Origin: Leptodontidium sp. MPI-SDFR-AT-0119
Taxonomy: Eukaryota; Ascomycota; Leotiomycetes; Helotiales; Leptodontidiaceae
Direction of reading: 5' to 3'
Assembly: GCA_020726505.1 (NCBI GenBank)
Contig: JAHLEZ010000007.1
Location: forward strand, 992,001-1,056,000
Length of the DNA stretch: 64,000 nucleotides
The notes under the pieces were generated by a model, which did not search any database, was not told where the DNA came from, and worked only from the letters and a program-made list of their open reading frames with translations. The first letter of the stretch is position 1, and each line of letters starts with the position of its first letter. Below, piece by piece: positions 1 through 11,099 of this stretch. A program made the position numbers and the translations under genes.

Positions 1-292
1 GTGCAAAAGGTACACTAGCGGGATCGGCGGGTCTCCCGCATCTCCACATCGAAGCAATGTCGAAGACGCCATGAGAGACGCCTCCTGCAGCGGAAGGGGA
101 CCGTTGGGGTGCTGCCAATTTTGATTTCACAACGAGGGCTGATTCGCTAACCGCGGAATATTTCAAAATTCAGAGGACTATCCCCTAAACTGCCATAAGG
201 CCGCCAGCCTAAAGGCCCCTGTAGCGATACCCTAAATTAAGCGAAGAACACCAAAATTTCAGGGAGTCATCCAAACTTAGTGTATTCTACAC
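1..292. other. no gene seen
   Basis: I see no coding frame, RNA gene or repeat that I can support here. The stretch lies downstream of the piggyBac-like fragment on the minus strand and may be remains of the same element, but no terminal inverted repeat could be recognised. Confidence 0.4.
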
Positions 293-541
293 CTAATTAC
301 TATGATATGTTGCAAAGCAGTTGCTTTTTCTACAAAGATAGATATTACATTGCTTGCACCCAAACCAAGAAGTAACTCTTTTACCTGATTGGCTAGAATT
401 ATTAGGTGTAGCCTCTCTAAGAGCTACTCTTTTAGTTGGGCGGGCCCCGCAACGCACGGGCCCTGTAGTGATGGCAACGCCCTGAAGCCCCATAAAAAAA
501 GGTGCGATTTGGTGCGTCTGGCAGTTAAGGGGATAAGACAA
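293..541 (-). pseudogene. orphan piggyBac-like transposase C-terminal Cys-rich domain
   Basis: An open frame of about 82 codons without an ATG start. Its end has the pattern C-x2-C-x4-C-x4-C-x4-H (seen as GCKQCNIYLCRKSNCFATYH). From family knowledge, this resembles the Cys-rich C-terminal domain that follows the DDE catalytic core of fungal piggyBac (DDE_Tnp_1_7) transposases, where it helps bind the element ends. No DDE core was recognised upstream on the same strand, so this is a remnant. The same spacing recurs in a second fragment at 55,763-56,020. The family call rests on the motif only. It could instead be a small host protein derived from such a domain. Confidence 0.5.
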
Positions 542-1858
542 GGCGTTAACTGGAGCTCATCCTGAACTGATTGGTGAAGTCCGGAAAAAGCCACTAACAT
601 TCACGAAATTCCATTGGTAGGCTGCGAAACCATTATTAAATCGGTCAGATATCAGGAAGCCCCTTCAACGACAGCCAGAGAAATCCCTAGTTCGGATATC
701 CCCTTAAATGCGATTCCATGCACCATCCTGAAAGGCCTGTAAGCGAAGCCTAGACGCAAGGTGACTGAGCCTGAAGGATGCAGATCAGCCACTAAGACCA
801 GGGACAGTGGTGCCCCGCACGCTGTAGCTCCCTGAAGCAGATGTGCATGCCGCATTCAAGGGGATATGTTACTTTATTGGCCCTCGTTTGGTAGGTCAGC
901 TTCCCGGTCTCACATTGTGTGTCTCTCATCAAAAATAATGTGAGATCATCGTAGTGTAGTCGCGATATTGAGATCCCAGTCATGTGTGACTATTGAGACC
1001 TCGGGTCTTGACTGCAGAAACACCAGCCAAGATCGTTGGGTGCTTGCGTTCTGCTCAGGGAAAGAATACCGTATGCCTGCAAGTCTCTCGGAGGGTACTG
1101 GCCCGACTAACTCCCACGCAAGAAAGCGATAAAACAAGAATGGGTAAGACTCGTACGCAATGGCCATTTTAATACGTAAACAATTATTATGCGGCATTTT
1201 ATCTCGATCGGGGCAAGGGGTTTCTTTAATTGTTCTCACCAGTCGTTTTCTATATCTGACGGATTGATGCAAAGTGCCAAAGTTTCCTGGTTTGACCCAG
1301 CAATCTACTAAAGTTGTGAAGGACAGCATCTGGAGCTCCATTAAAGTTCTCGGCTGGTTCAGTTGATCGTCTGCTTGCTTCCTATGAACTTTGGTGCTAC
1401 AGGGAAAAGGTTCACATGCAGTTTGTGCATCCCCTGTGGTGGCTCAGAGGCGTCTCTAGTTACGACGGAGATGCAGGGGTGCTGAACTCAAGGACAAACA
1501 AAAGTTGTTCCCCGAAGTCTTGTCTCGCCCCTCTGCTCTTTGCTCTGTCACCTTACCAAAACCATCTTGGCGAGCCGTCCTGCAGCGGAATAGGCCGTGA
1601 AACGCACGGATACAATGCCCGACAGACAATGCGGTCGAGTTATTGATCATAACTAATTTTGTCGCTTTTCGAGGAGTGAGCGAGATGGTGATCTATTTAG
1701 TAAGTAGAGGTTGATCCCACTACTTGGTTCCTGGTGGATAGCCTGGGCTCACCTAGCGCCTTGTGTATTCTCTACAGCATTTTTGAACAGTTCATCTACT
1801 TCTTCGAGGCATCCTTCCCGTCAATCTTTTTCGTCCTCATTACAAACAACGGCGGAGT
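542..1858. other. intergenic; no supported gene
   Basis: Open frames here are short, mostly lack start codons and show no family signature on either strand. The last ~150 bases before 1859 are the likely promoter and 5' leader of the membrane protein gene. Part of 600-1350 could be decayed transposase sequence belonging to the fragment at 293-541, but I could not recognise a piggyBac core. Confidence 0.4.
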
Positions 1859-3308
1859 ATGGCTTCGACAATGTCAACCCCGGGAATGCCAACTCCAACC
1901 CCCGTCCCAACCCAACAGCCTCATCTCAAAGCAACGAACATTGCCATTATAACTCTAGCCGGCCTTTTCGTCGTACTCCGGTTCGTGGCTAGATGGAAGA
2001 AAGGGGTACATATCGGACTTGATGACTATTTCATAGTATTGGCATTTGTAAGTCTATCTTGAGAATATTTAGTTAGAGCTTAGTTGCTTACCAGAGGTTT
2101 GCAGGCGTTTGCACTATGTCTTTTGGCTATTGTACTATTAAGTGAGTTTCTTATTCTCATATGTTAAAAGGGAGATAATAATTTAATAATGAAATGATAG
2201 TGATTCATTTTGGTTTGGGTTTGCATTCTTCCGGGCTACAGTATAATCAGCTCGTGAATATTGGAAAGGCAAGAAACCTTTCTTTACGTTTCCCTATTAC
2301 ATCTAACGCTAAGCACGCAAAGCTAACTTGCTCTTTGCATAGCTCCTCCTATCCCATGAATGCATCTATATAACCACAGTCGGCATCACTAAAGTATCCC
2401 TCCTCCTCATGTACGTACGCATATTTCCTGTCCGCAGCATGCGCATCAGCTGCTGGATCCTTGGATCCCTTTCCGTCTCGTGGGCAGTCGCTATCGTCCT
2501 CGTCTGCATTTTCCAATGCCACCCTATCGCCAAAACCTGGGATCCTACAATCCCTGGTTATTGCATCAACTTGAAAGCGAGCTTCATCGGTAATGCAATT
2601 CCAAATATTCTGACTGATGTTGCCATCTTGACGTTGCCGATAAATCAAGTCTGGCATTTGCATACGAATTTGATCCAGAAACTGCAGTTGAGCGTGGTGT
2701 TTTTGTTGGGGAGTTTGTAAGTACCTATGGAAGCCCCTTTCCTGTGTCCTTGGCTCACAAGACTCAGTGTGGTGTTTACGAGTATCTACCGCTTCAAAAC
2801 AGTATTCGATTTCGATCCTACAGACCTGAGTTGTACGTTTCTTACCCATGGGGTTTCACAGCGCTACTGACAATTGATAAATTCAGGGACCTTGGCGACA
2901 GCATGTACCTGGTGCGTAGTCGAATGCTGCGCTGGCATAATCAGCGCCTGCCTTCCTACTCTCGCTCCTCTTCTCTTTCTCTTCTCATCAAATCTCAGGG
3001 GCCACTGGAGTAAGGACTCTAAAACCCCGAAATTATCCAGTTTAAACGCCCCCGCTGGACTTCTGACGATAGGTGGAACGGGTGGGAAGACTTCTGGACC
3101 TAGACAATCGGTATATGAATACCTGAGTGATGAGTTGAGACCACCGCATGACAACGAGACGACGTGGAGGATTTATGGGCAGACAGAAGGAAGGGCTGGG
3201 AATGAAGACAGTTGGCAGAATAGTGGAGATGAGATTCCGTTGAGGACTATTCAGAAAAAGGCAGATATTGAGTGGATCGAGGAGAGGATCAAGGAGAGGA
3301 AGAGATAG
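1859..3308 (+). CDS. fungal rhodopsin-like integral membrane protein (PTH11/SAT4-like)
   Basis: Plasma-membrane multi-span protein of the fungal rhodopsin-domain family (PF20684 type), which includes PTH11-like GPCR candidates; its ligand is unknown. My gene model has six exons: 1859-2047, 2105-2141, 2201-2268, 2343-2716, 2768-2832 and 2887-3308. All phases join without a stop, giving 384 residues. Family hallmarks are the first helix followed by a conserved LDDYFIVLA stretch, then TKVSLLLMYVRIFPVRSMRI, then the TDVAILTLPI helix, FDPTDLSW, and the last helices around CTWCVVECCAGIISACLPTLAPL. The tail after about residue 290 is polar and charged, as expected for a cytosolic C-terminus. The third intron (2269-2342) must use a GC donor (AAG|gcaag); its branch site gctaac and acceptor are normal. 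No CFEM domain precedes the helices. The gene looks intact although it lies only about 600 bp from a RIP-mutated block. Confidence 0.85.
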
Positions 3309-3594
3309 GGAACATGGCCGGTGGTGCAAGGTACGGCAGCTGATGGACGGCATCCCATTACTAGCTCCCACCGACATCACATGACCACATGATATTTTTC
3401 ACTTCCAGCATTCCATTATCACTTATTCGTAGTTTGCAAGGGAGCAAGGTTAAAAAAAAATGAAATAATTCCACCATTCCCTTCATTGCATTCAAAACCC
3501 AAAACCCAAGGCCCAAGTCCCGCTCGCTCTCTCCCATAGTGTAATCCTCTTCCATCCTCCCAATATGTATGGATCTCAACCCACCCTCACCCCC

Positions 3595-3735
3595 TCACCC
3601 CCTCCCCCTAGTCTCCCCCTCCGTAACATCCTCAACCGTCCAATCCTCCACTTGCCGTCTATCTCTCTCAGGCTGTGCCAACCGCGTCCCAACACCCGGC
3701 AGCTCCCGTCCGGAAGTATCGTAATACCTAACCTC
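3595..3735 (-). pseudogene. C-terminal exon of an unidentified protein
   Basis: On the minus strand an acceptor (gtgcag) is followed by a 46-codon frame ending in TGA. The product begins EVRYYDTSGRELPGVGTRLA and continues with a charged EDWTVEDVTE-like tail. The codon pattern and splice acceptor look like a real terminal exon. The expected upstream exons are not recognisable between here and the gypsy insertion at 3906, nor on the far side after 33,693, so the gene is probably truncated. I do not recognise the family. The bases between 3309 and 3594 show nothing except a poly-A run. Confidence 0.35.
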
Positions 3736-3905
3736 CTGCACCGGCCGCTCACCCAATCACTGTGTTGTTACCTGCATGCTAATGCCTGACAGGGTGGCCA
3801 GTAAATCAGCTAAGTCAGTATCAGTCGGACTTTTCATTCAACTAACTAACTAACGTAAAAAGAGGCTACTAACGAGCTTAACTAATTAAATTAATCAGTA
3901 CTAAT

Positions 3906-4152
3906 TGTGACGACTGTCGCTGTCCAGAGCCTCATTTCCACCGGCTCCACTTAGTACTGCCCGATCGGGACGTACCGAGATTACTATAGTACTAGGCATA
4001 CTAACCTCTTATATATAAACTTATTCTTTCTTTATCTTTTTTCTTTTGTAGTTATAGATTCTAAGTTAATACTTAGTATCGTCATATGTCTTGTATTAAT
4101 ATATAAGGCGTCAGTTACACGTAATTGCCGTCTTTCTAGGGCAAGCGTTATA
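3906..4152 (+). repeat. gypsy A 5' LTR
   Basis: 247 bp, preceded by TSD ctaat at 3901-3905. It is more heavily mutated than the right copy; for example the end reads TTATA where the 3' LTR has TCACA. Confidence 0.93.
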
Positions 4153-7100
4153 TTATCTACAACTCTTTTTTCTACGTCTAAGAAAACAATAAATATCCCT
4201 CGCCCCCTAATTTTCTTATAAGTAGTTACGACTTAGAAGCTCAAATACAAGAAAGGCCTATACTAAGCCTTATAGCTTAACGAATAGCAGTATCAAAACC
4301 CTTACTAATAGCGAAGTTAATATCCACTTCGCTACTATTACCCTTATTCTCCTCCCTGACTTCTGCCTTTACACGACGAAGCCGAAACCCTCTCTTCGCC
4401 GGACCTCTCCCTCTAACTCGTCAAGTCAAGCCAAAAGTCGTCCCTCCTCTAGTAAAGCGACCCACTATAAACGACGCCGATATATCGTCTGCCTTTTTTT
4501 CCGTCCCCCTACTTGACTCTCCTAATACTAATAATCTTATAGTTAATACTTCTACTAATACGCCAGGGAGTAGTATAGAGCCTACAAGGACATATATAAG
4601 AGAGACACTATAAGAAAGCCGACTTCGTATCTTAGAAGAACAGCTCGCGAAAAGTCGCATAAAAAACCAGCGGTTAAAGCTGTCTCTTTAATAATACCGA
4701 CTTACGACTAACGAGCCTTTATTACGTAGACTTACCCCAAGATTTATAACTTTCTAAAAAGAGGACATACTCCTTCATTCCTTAATTAAGAAAACTCTTG
4801 CCCCTAAGCTAGACAAAGGCAAAGGTAAGGCATAAAGTACTCCTAACCTTAGTAGACTACTAAACGACGATAATAATAATAGTTACTAACCTCCTCGTAT
4901 CTTAAGTCGTTGTTCCCCTTCTTTCTCTAAGATGTCTTAGATGTCTACGGCCTCACGAATCGAGAAGATCCCTAACCTAAATAATAAGCTTTTAAACGGT
5001 ATTAGCTATAGTCCACGTCTATAAGAAGTCTAAGTCTAAAACGCCTTACGCCGGTACGACTAATACTTTATTAACGACGACTACCGGAAGGACTAGCTAC
5101 TAGTACAAATAAAAAGAACAGCTCGTACGTTCCTAGAACCCTTCTTCTTGTCTCTAACGCTTAACGACAATAGAAATATTATAGATACGCTTAACTTAGT
5201 TAACTAAGTAGTCAAATTCCTAATTAACCCCTATAAGTAATAAATAACACGTAACCTTTACTTCGCGTTAAAAATAAAAGTCGTAAGATAAACCTTTTAA
5301 GATTTTTACTAATAGTTTAGAATTCTTACTAGTTAAGGCGGCGTAACTAATAACTTAATACTTAAAATAGACTTATAAGACAAGTTTCTGTCCCGCCTAC
5401 GTAAGTAACTATTCTATAAGTATTAGAGAGCTAAAACTTTAAAAGAGTATATAAGAGTAGTCTAAGCCGAAGACTAAGGATAGATTATAGAGAGCACTAT
5501 TTACGTTAGTCGCTCTAGCCCCTTAGCGATAAGTATAAATTCCTATCCCTAATCCCAAGTTAATATCTCCTTAAGGACTACGGGAAAGTCACTTTAAGCT
5601 TTTACTACTTCTTCGTTCTAGTAACGAGAGACTAACTAACCCCTAAGTTAACAAATCTCTATACAAGCTAATATACCTCGTGCTTAAACACTAGTAAATA
5701 CCCCTTAGTATTTCACTTAACGGCCCCTTAGTCGTAGTTATACCTCTCGTATTAATAAGATAAAGCTAGGCGCTAACGACGGTAGTCTTATGTCTAACAG
5801 CCAAGTTATAAACGACAACAATAACTTACTAATAAAGGAACTTACCTCATAAGCAAAAGACTTAGCTTAAGAAAAGGCTCCTTTCTAAGTATAGTACGAA
5901 ATATACGATATCTTAACCTTATAAAGCTTCTTAGTAGACTAACGCTTACTACTTACATCGCTTTCTTTAAGAATAGACTTACGTATAAGTTGCCTACATT
6001 TCTTAATTCCGAAGTTAACAGTTACTATTTTATTAATTACTCTTTTTTAAAGTCTCTTTCTCTCTTCTTAAAACCTTTAATTTACTTACTACTTTTACTT
6101 GTTCTTATTAAAGGATTTAATAGTCGAACTAGCCGAATTATTAGTCACTATACTATATTAAATTTAATAGTCGACAAGCGTCTATAATCATTTACTCCTT
6201 TCTTAATTACTCACTTAGGAAACTATAGAGTAATTATTAGAAGATTATAGTTAAAGTATTACGAAGTACTCTTAGATGCCGCTAAACGACGGCTTATCTA
6301 ACTATTAGACTACCCCTTAATAGTAAGTTATAACAAATTAATTAAGGTCCGAGACTTACGTGTATATAAGATTCACTAATACTACTAGCGCGACGCCGAG
6401 CGTAAAGACACTAAGTTACGTGAATTTTAGAGCCACTATAATACTTAATTTATTAAGTTGACTTCGACAGCTAACTCACTCTTACCTCCCGCGCTAAGTA
6501 TAAATACCTTAGAAACTCTATTAGAACTAGTAACCGCTAAAGTAAGGACTTATAAAATATTTAGACCTACTATTTACTTAGAGTTTACGACTTCGTATTA
6601 TAGTAACTATAGTAGCCTGCTATAAGACAATTCTATGGCCAATTCTAGCCGGCGCGCTAAGTCAAATTTCGATATACACACTAGTTACTCCTTTACTTTC
6701 TTAATAACCTTAGAACTTATTACTATTAATTCCTTAATTATTGCTAAGTTTAGAAAACCAGCGATTATATTAATAAAAAATCAAACCCGGTATCTCGCGC
6801 AATATAGTCGAATTATGTCGGATACTAAAGATACTAATTCTACGGATACACAGTTGTCGAGCTTACACTTACAGCCAATCTCTAACTATAAAACTATCGT
6901 AAGTTATAAAAAGAAAGATTAAGGAAACCTATTATAATTGTGTTAGAAGTGTGGAGTCGAGAATTTATACCCCCCCAGAATCGAGCCCACGGCGCTAGTG
7001 GAAGAACTTCACCCCCTTGTCTCTTCAACACTTAATACTTCGTCCACTTCTTCTTCTACTATACCTTCTAATAGATACTTCGTTTCGAAACATATAGTAG

Positions 7101-9660
7101 CCTCTAGAAGTGGCCGCGCCACTATATTAATTAAAGAAGTTACGCTAATAATAAATTCTATATTAATTTCCGAGAGTTAGAAATACTTAAATCCGCGCCT
7201 TTTAAGTATATAATATCGCCCCTAGCTAATCCCTAATACTAGTACTACTATTAAACTTACCTTTATTATTAATACTTTATATACCACAAAGCTCTCACAT
7301 TAATAAGTGCGACATATAATAAAGCCTAGAAAGCGCGCGCATTCTACTACTAATAGTCCTTTACTTTAGCTAAGAAGTATATTAAATAACTAGCCTAGTT
7401 AATATATATAATAGTCCCTACGACTAAATAATACATATACTTTAACTAAACTAGCCCAAATGGAAGTTACTAAGCCAGAGAGTAAAACCGCTAAGCTCTT
7501 ATACCCTCGAGACTAGACTAACTTCCCCTAATTCGCTTCTTTTACGCGTAAAACACATATTAAGGACTACGTTAATTTACTTTAAAAGATATAAACGTAA
7601 CTCTTTCTCGTACACGACTCGACTATAAAAGCTTCTCCTTCCCTAACTTCTTCTCCTTAATTACAAGATAAGTTACTAATTATAAAGTGACGTAAGAAAG
7701 TTCGTTAACGTCTAATCGTTAAGATCTTTTCGATTAACGCCGTAGCGTTCTATATATTAATAAAATAGAAGTTTAAAGATAAGATATTCGTAGTGACTTT
7801 TTAAGAGATTAATGTTCTAATTAATTAAAAAAACTAAGAGCGAGAGAAAGCCGCTATTATATTAGCCTTAACTATTAAACTCACTTACTACCGCTAGTTA
7901 GCTATATAGTTTACATTTTCTATTTAAGAACTAGACGCTAAACTAATAATTCCCCTAGAGTACGCTAATTAAACTCACGTATTCTTTAAAGTAAAAAGTA
8001 ATATTCTCCCCCCCTATTACTTGTATAATTACAAAATTGAGCTAAAAGAAAAGAGTGAGAAAGCACTTAAGTATTCACTATTATATAAGATATTAACTAA
8101 AGAACTTAAGACTATTAAGGAATATATTACAAATAACTTAAACAAAGGATTTATTAAGCCGTCTTAAGTACTATTCGCTGCCTCTATTCTCTTTGTCAAG
8201 AAGCCAAATAGCTCCCTACGGTTATATATTAATTTCTGAGTACTAAATTCTCTCACTTAAAAGGACTAATACCCTCTATCTCTAATTAATAAGACCTTAG
8301 CTCGCATAACTAATACTTATATCTTTACTAAATTAGATATTCGTTAAGCCTTTCACCGAATCTAAATAGACTTAATATTAAAGAAGTACATTACTTTCCG
8401 CACGAGATATAGCGTATATAAGTATAAAGTTCTTTTATTTAGCTTAACTAATAGCCCTGCTACTTACTAGCGCTACATAAACGATATTCTCTTCGATTAC
8501 CTTAATAATTTTTATATAACGTACTTAGACGATATTCTCATATACTCTAAGGACCTCTTATAACACTAGCTCCACGTTAAAAAGGTACTTTAACGTCTTA
8601 ACGATATTAAGCTACAAGCTGACCTAAAGAAGTATAAGTTTAGAGTAACACAAACTAAGTACTTAAGATTTATTATATTAACTTCTGGCCTAAAAGTTAA
8701 TCTCGAGAAGGTCTTTATCGTTCGTGAATAGACTTACTTTAACTTTGTTAAAAGTGTATAGTCCTTCCTTAGTTTTTGTAACTTCTACTAGAGATTTATC
8801 TACGACTATAGTATTATAGCGAAACTTCTTATTTAGTTAACTAAGAACAACGTTCCCTTCCACTTTACCACAAAATACGAAGGCGCCTTCAACTTCCTAA
8901 AATATACCCTTACGTCCGCACCTCTCTTAAGACACTATTAATAAGATTTACCTTATCTCTTAAAGACGGATACTAATAATAGTATTATAACTAGAGTCCT
9001 TTCTTAATAATACGGCGACAATTAGTTCCCCGTTACTTTCTTTTTAAAGATTATACTACTTACTAAGCTTAACTACGCAATACACGACAAAGAAATACTA
9101 GCTATTATTAGATCTTTTAAGCATTAACGTACTGAGTTAGTAAAAGCCCCCTACTAAGTCCGTGTCGTAACAGACTATAAGGCCTTAAAATACTTTATAA
9201 CCTCCAAGTAATTAAATACTAAATAAGCACAATAAGTAGAGCTTTTAATAAACTATAATTTTATAATCACGTACCGCCTTAAAATCTATAATCCCCTAAC
9301 GAACGCACTTTCCCGCAAGCTAGATAAGTTAAATTAATAGAACTTTATAAAAAAGACTTAACGCTTTTAATAACTCTTACACTAAGACTAAGTTAACCTT
9401 AACTTATTATTTATAGAGTTACGGCCGCCTAACGACGCCGACGCGCTAGTGGCCGACGTTAAGCTCGCTGCCCTTACACTAACATTCTCTATTGTATAAT
9501 AAATCTTAGAGGCTAATCGCACTGCCCCCTCCTTACAAGCTTTACGTAAACAAGTTATATTAGACTCTTTAGGTAAACTCAGCCTAGTAAGTGACCTTCT
9601 GCTCTACGACGGCCGCCTCTTAGTCCCCGATATCGATCACCTTTGAACCCTCCTCATACG
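4153..9660 (+). pseudogene. gypsy A gag and pol, 5' part (broken by copia I)
   Basis: Decayed polyprotein. A zinc-knuckle-like Cys motif lies near 6,920-6,975, where several Cys/Gly codons appear mutated. Reverse transcriptase reads from about 8,165: ILFVKKPNSSLRLYINF, then FTKLDIR before a stop in place of Gln, then YLDDILIYSK at 8,522-8,551, so the catalytic Asp pair survives. RNase H follows near 8,960-9,330, with TDTNNS and VVTDYKALKYF. The start of the integrase (RLLVPDIDHL) is at 9,610-9,645 and is cut at 9,660 by copia I; it resumes at 32,039. Stops are almost all TAG or TAA at expected Gln/Trp codons, as RIP produces. Confidence 0.85.
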
Positions 9661-9665
9661 AGAAG

Positions 9666-9850
9666 TGTGGTGCAGAAGTGAAGTAGAGCCTTGCGATCAA
9701 CGTAGGGAGAATTGAAGTGCTTGATTGTTGTCTAAAATACATGAGGAAATCAAGGGAACACGCTGTTCTCTTGAAAGTAGTATAACGTGACAGAAACTAT
9801 ATCTAGCGTAGCGCACAACTAACTAAGCATCAGCCCGTGCTTGCACGACA
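9666..9850 (-). repeat. copia I 3' LTR
   Basis: 185 bp, starting tgtggtgcagaag and ending gcacgaca in plus orientation. It is strikingly less mutated than the 5' copy at 31849-32033; the first 12 bases differ by five G-to-A changes and one C-to-T change. Confidence 0.9.
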
Positions 9851-9877
9851 TACTCCCTAGCCAAGTGACAATAGTAA

Positions 9878-10080
9878 TGTCGTGCAAGAGCACGCCTAGA
9901 GGCTCCACAGAGGCGTATTTGACGTATTATTGAGGTATGCGTAGTACTGTAATTGATTGTTCTATTCGTCTACTCTACGTGGAGCTCTTTGAGCTCCCTA
10001 CTGAATATCTGTCGGTCGCGCTTTGGCTAGGTCGCCTTTGATAGGGCTCGCTTAGCTGGCCTACTAGAGCCTGCACGACA
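9878..10080 (-). repeat. copia II 3' LTR
   Basis: 203 bp, tgtcgtgcaagagcacg...gcctgcacgaca on the plus strand, containing the palindrome gagctctttgagctc. A purine tract on the minus strand (plus caccccctcgcc, 10081-10092) adjoins it and serves as the polypurine tract. Copia I and Ib have the same tract next to their 3' LTRs. Confidence 0.92.
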
Positions 10081-10317
10081 CACCCCCTCGCCAAGGACAA
10101 TAACAAGTTTGGCGAAGTAAACAAGTGTTAAATAAACATGACAGACAATAAGAAATAGACATATAATATATAATTGACAATATGAAAGCGACAGACAGTA
10201 AGGGAAAATGATAAGTAGTAGCCAAAGTAAACATGTTAAATAAGTAGGCGTGAGTATATAGGCAAGTGCCCCCCCCCCCTATCGTAACTTCCCCTTTTAA
10301 GTGTACTATACTTCAAA

Positions 10318-11081
10318 ATGGCTTGTGTTTCGTCTCGCCGTAAGGCTACTAAGGCCGCCCGCGCCGCTAACGCTGCCGCTGCTCGCGCAGTAAAGAAGGT
10401 AAGTTTCCCTCATGTTTTTGGTTGTTTTGAGAATGGTTTTAACAAGTTGTAATAGCCTCCCCGCCCCCGCACCCCCTCGCCCGCCCCTGCCCCTGCCCTA
10501 GCTACCCCTCGCCGTCGCGCTGAGGCAGGTGCTGATAGGGAGGTCCCTTGCTTGGTATGCATTAAAGCTGCCTTAAAGGGTGATCTCCCTGTCAACATCT
10601 GCCAAAGTGTAGTTGGCTCGGTGCGGTGCCTGCGGTGCCATGGTCAGAATTATGGTTACGCCGGTCCTATTAGGCCTACTGTTGTGGTCGCCTTTGCGGC
10701 CTTTGTGGAGGAGAAGCGCGGTTCTAACCGTACTCGTGTAAGTTTTACTTTGGCTCTTGTGTCTTTGAAGCTAGTTAACTTCTGAATAGCAGTTGAGACG
10801 TCTCTGGGCTTCGGTCCGAGAAGTAATTGCTGCCCCCGGTATGTTCACTTTGCCTTTACAAGCATGCCTTAAGTATATTAATAGGCTCAGCCCCCGCCGC
10901 TTCCCCCGCCCCTGCCCTCTGCCTAATCCTCTTACTTGTTCGGGTTGGTGCTGGTACTGGTGCTGTTAGTGCTGGTGCTGGTGCTGCTGCTGCTGCTGCT
11001 GATGGTGCTAGTAGTGTGGCCGCCCGCCGCCGCTGTATTAAGGAGCTCTTTAGTGAGCTAGTGGACTTATTGGTGGTTTAG
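10318..11081 (+). CDS. copia II extra ORF opposite to pol: spliced Ala-rich protein with a CxxC...CxxC module
   Basis: Gene on the strand opposite to gag-pol, between pol and the 3' LTR. ATG at 10318 starts MACVSSRRKATKAARAANAA. My four-exon model is 10318-10398, about 10459-10737, about 10790-10838 and about 10886-11081, with gtaagt, gtaagt and gtatgt donors and atag or aatag acceptors. It is open throughout and gives roughly 200 residues. Exon 2 is Pro/Ala-rich and then holds C-x2-C-x13-C-x8-C-x2-C (CLVCIKAALKGD..., VRCLRCHGQNYG), a zinc-ribbon-like pattern seen in many anonymous fungal proteins. Exon 4 has Gly-Ala repeats and ends IKELFSELVDLLVV. Copia I and Ib carry related versions. Function unknown; possible roles are nucleic-acid binding or control of the element. 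The splice model is inferred from sequence. Confidence 0.6.
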
Positions 11082-11099
11082 TTCGCGACTTGATAGTGG

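Noticed and set aside
946..1341. 131-codon minus-strand frame near the left end
   Set aside because: No motif, no clear homology and no convincing splice context; a transposase origin was considered but not supported.
2349..2849. 166-codon minus-strand frame over the membrane protein gene
   Set aside because: It overlaps exons with clear family motifs on the plus strand and has no recognisable product.
10930..11010. GGTGCT/GCTGCT tract as a separate microsatellite
   Set aside because: It is in frame within the copia II extra ORF and encodes its Gly-Ala stretch, so it is described there.
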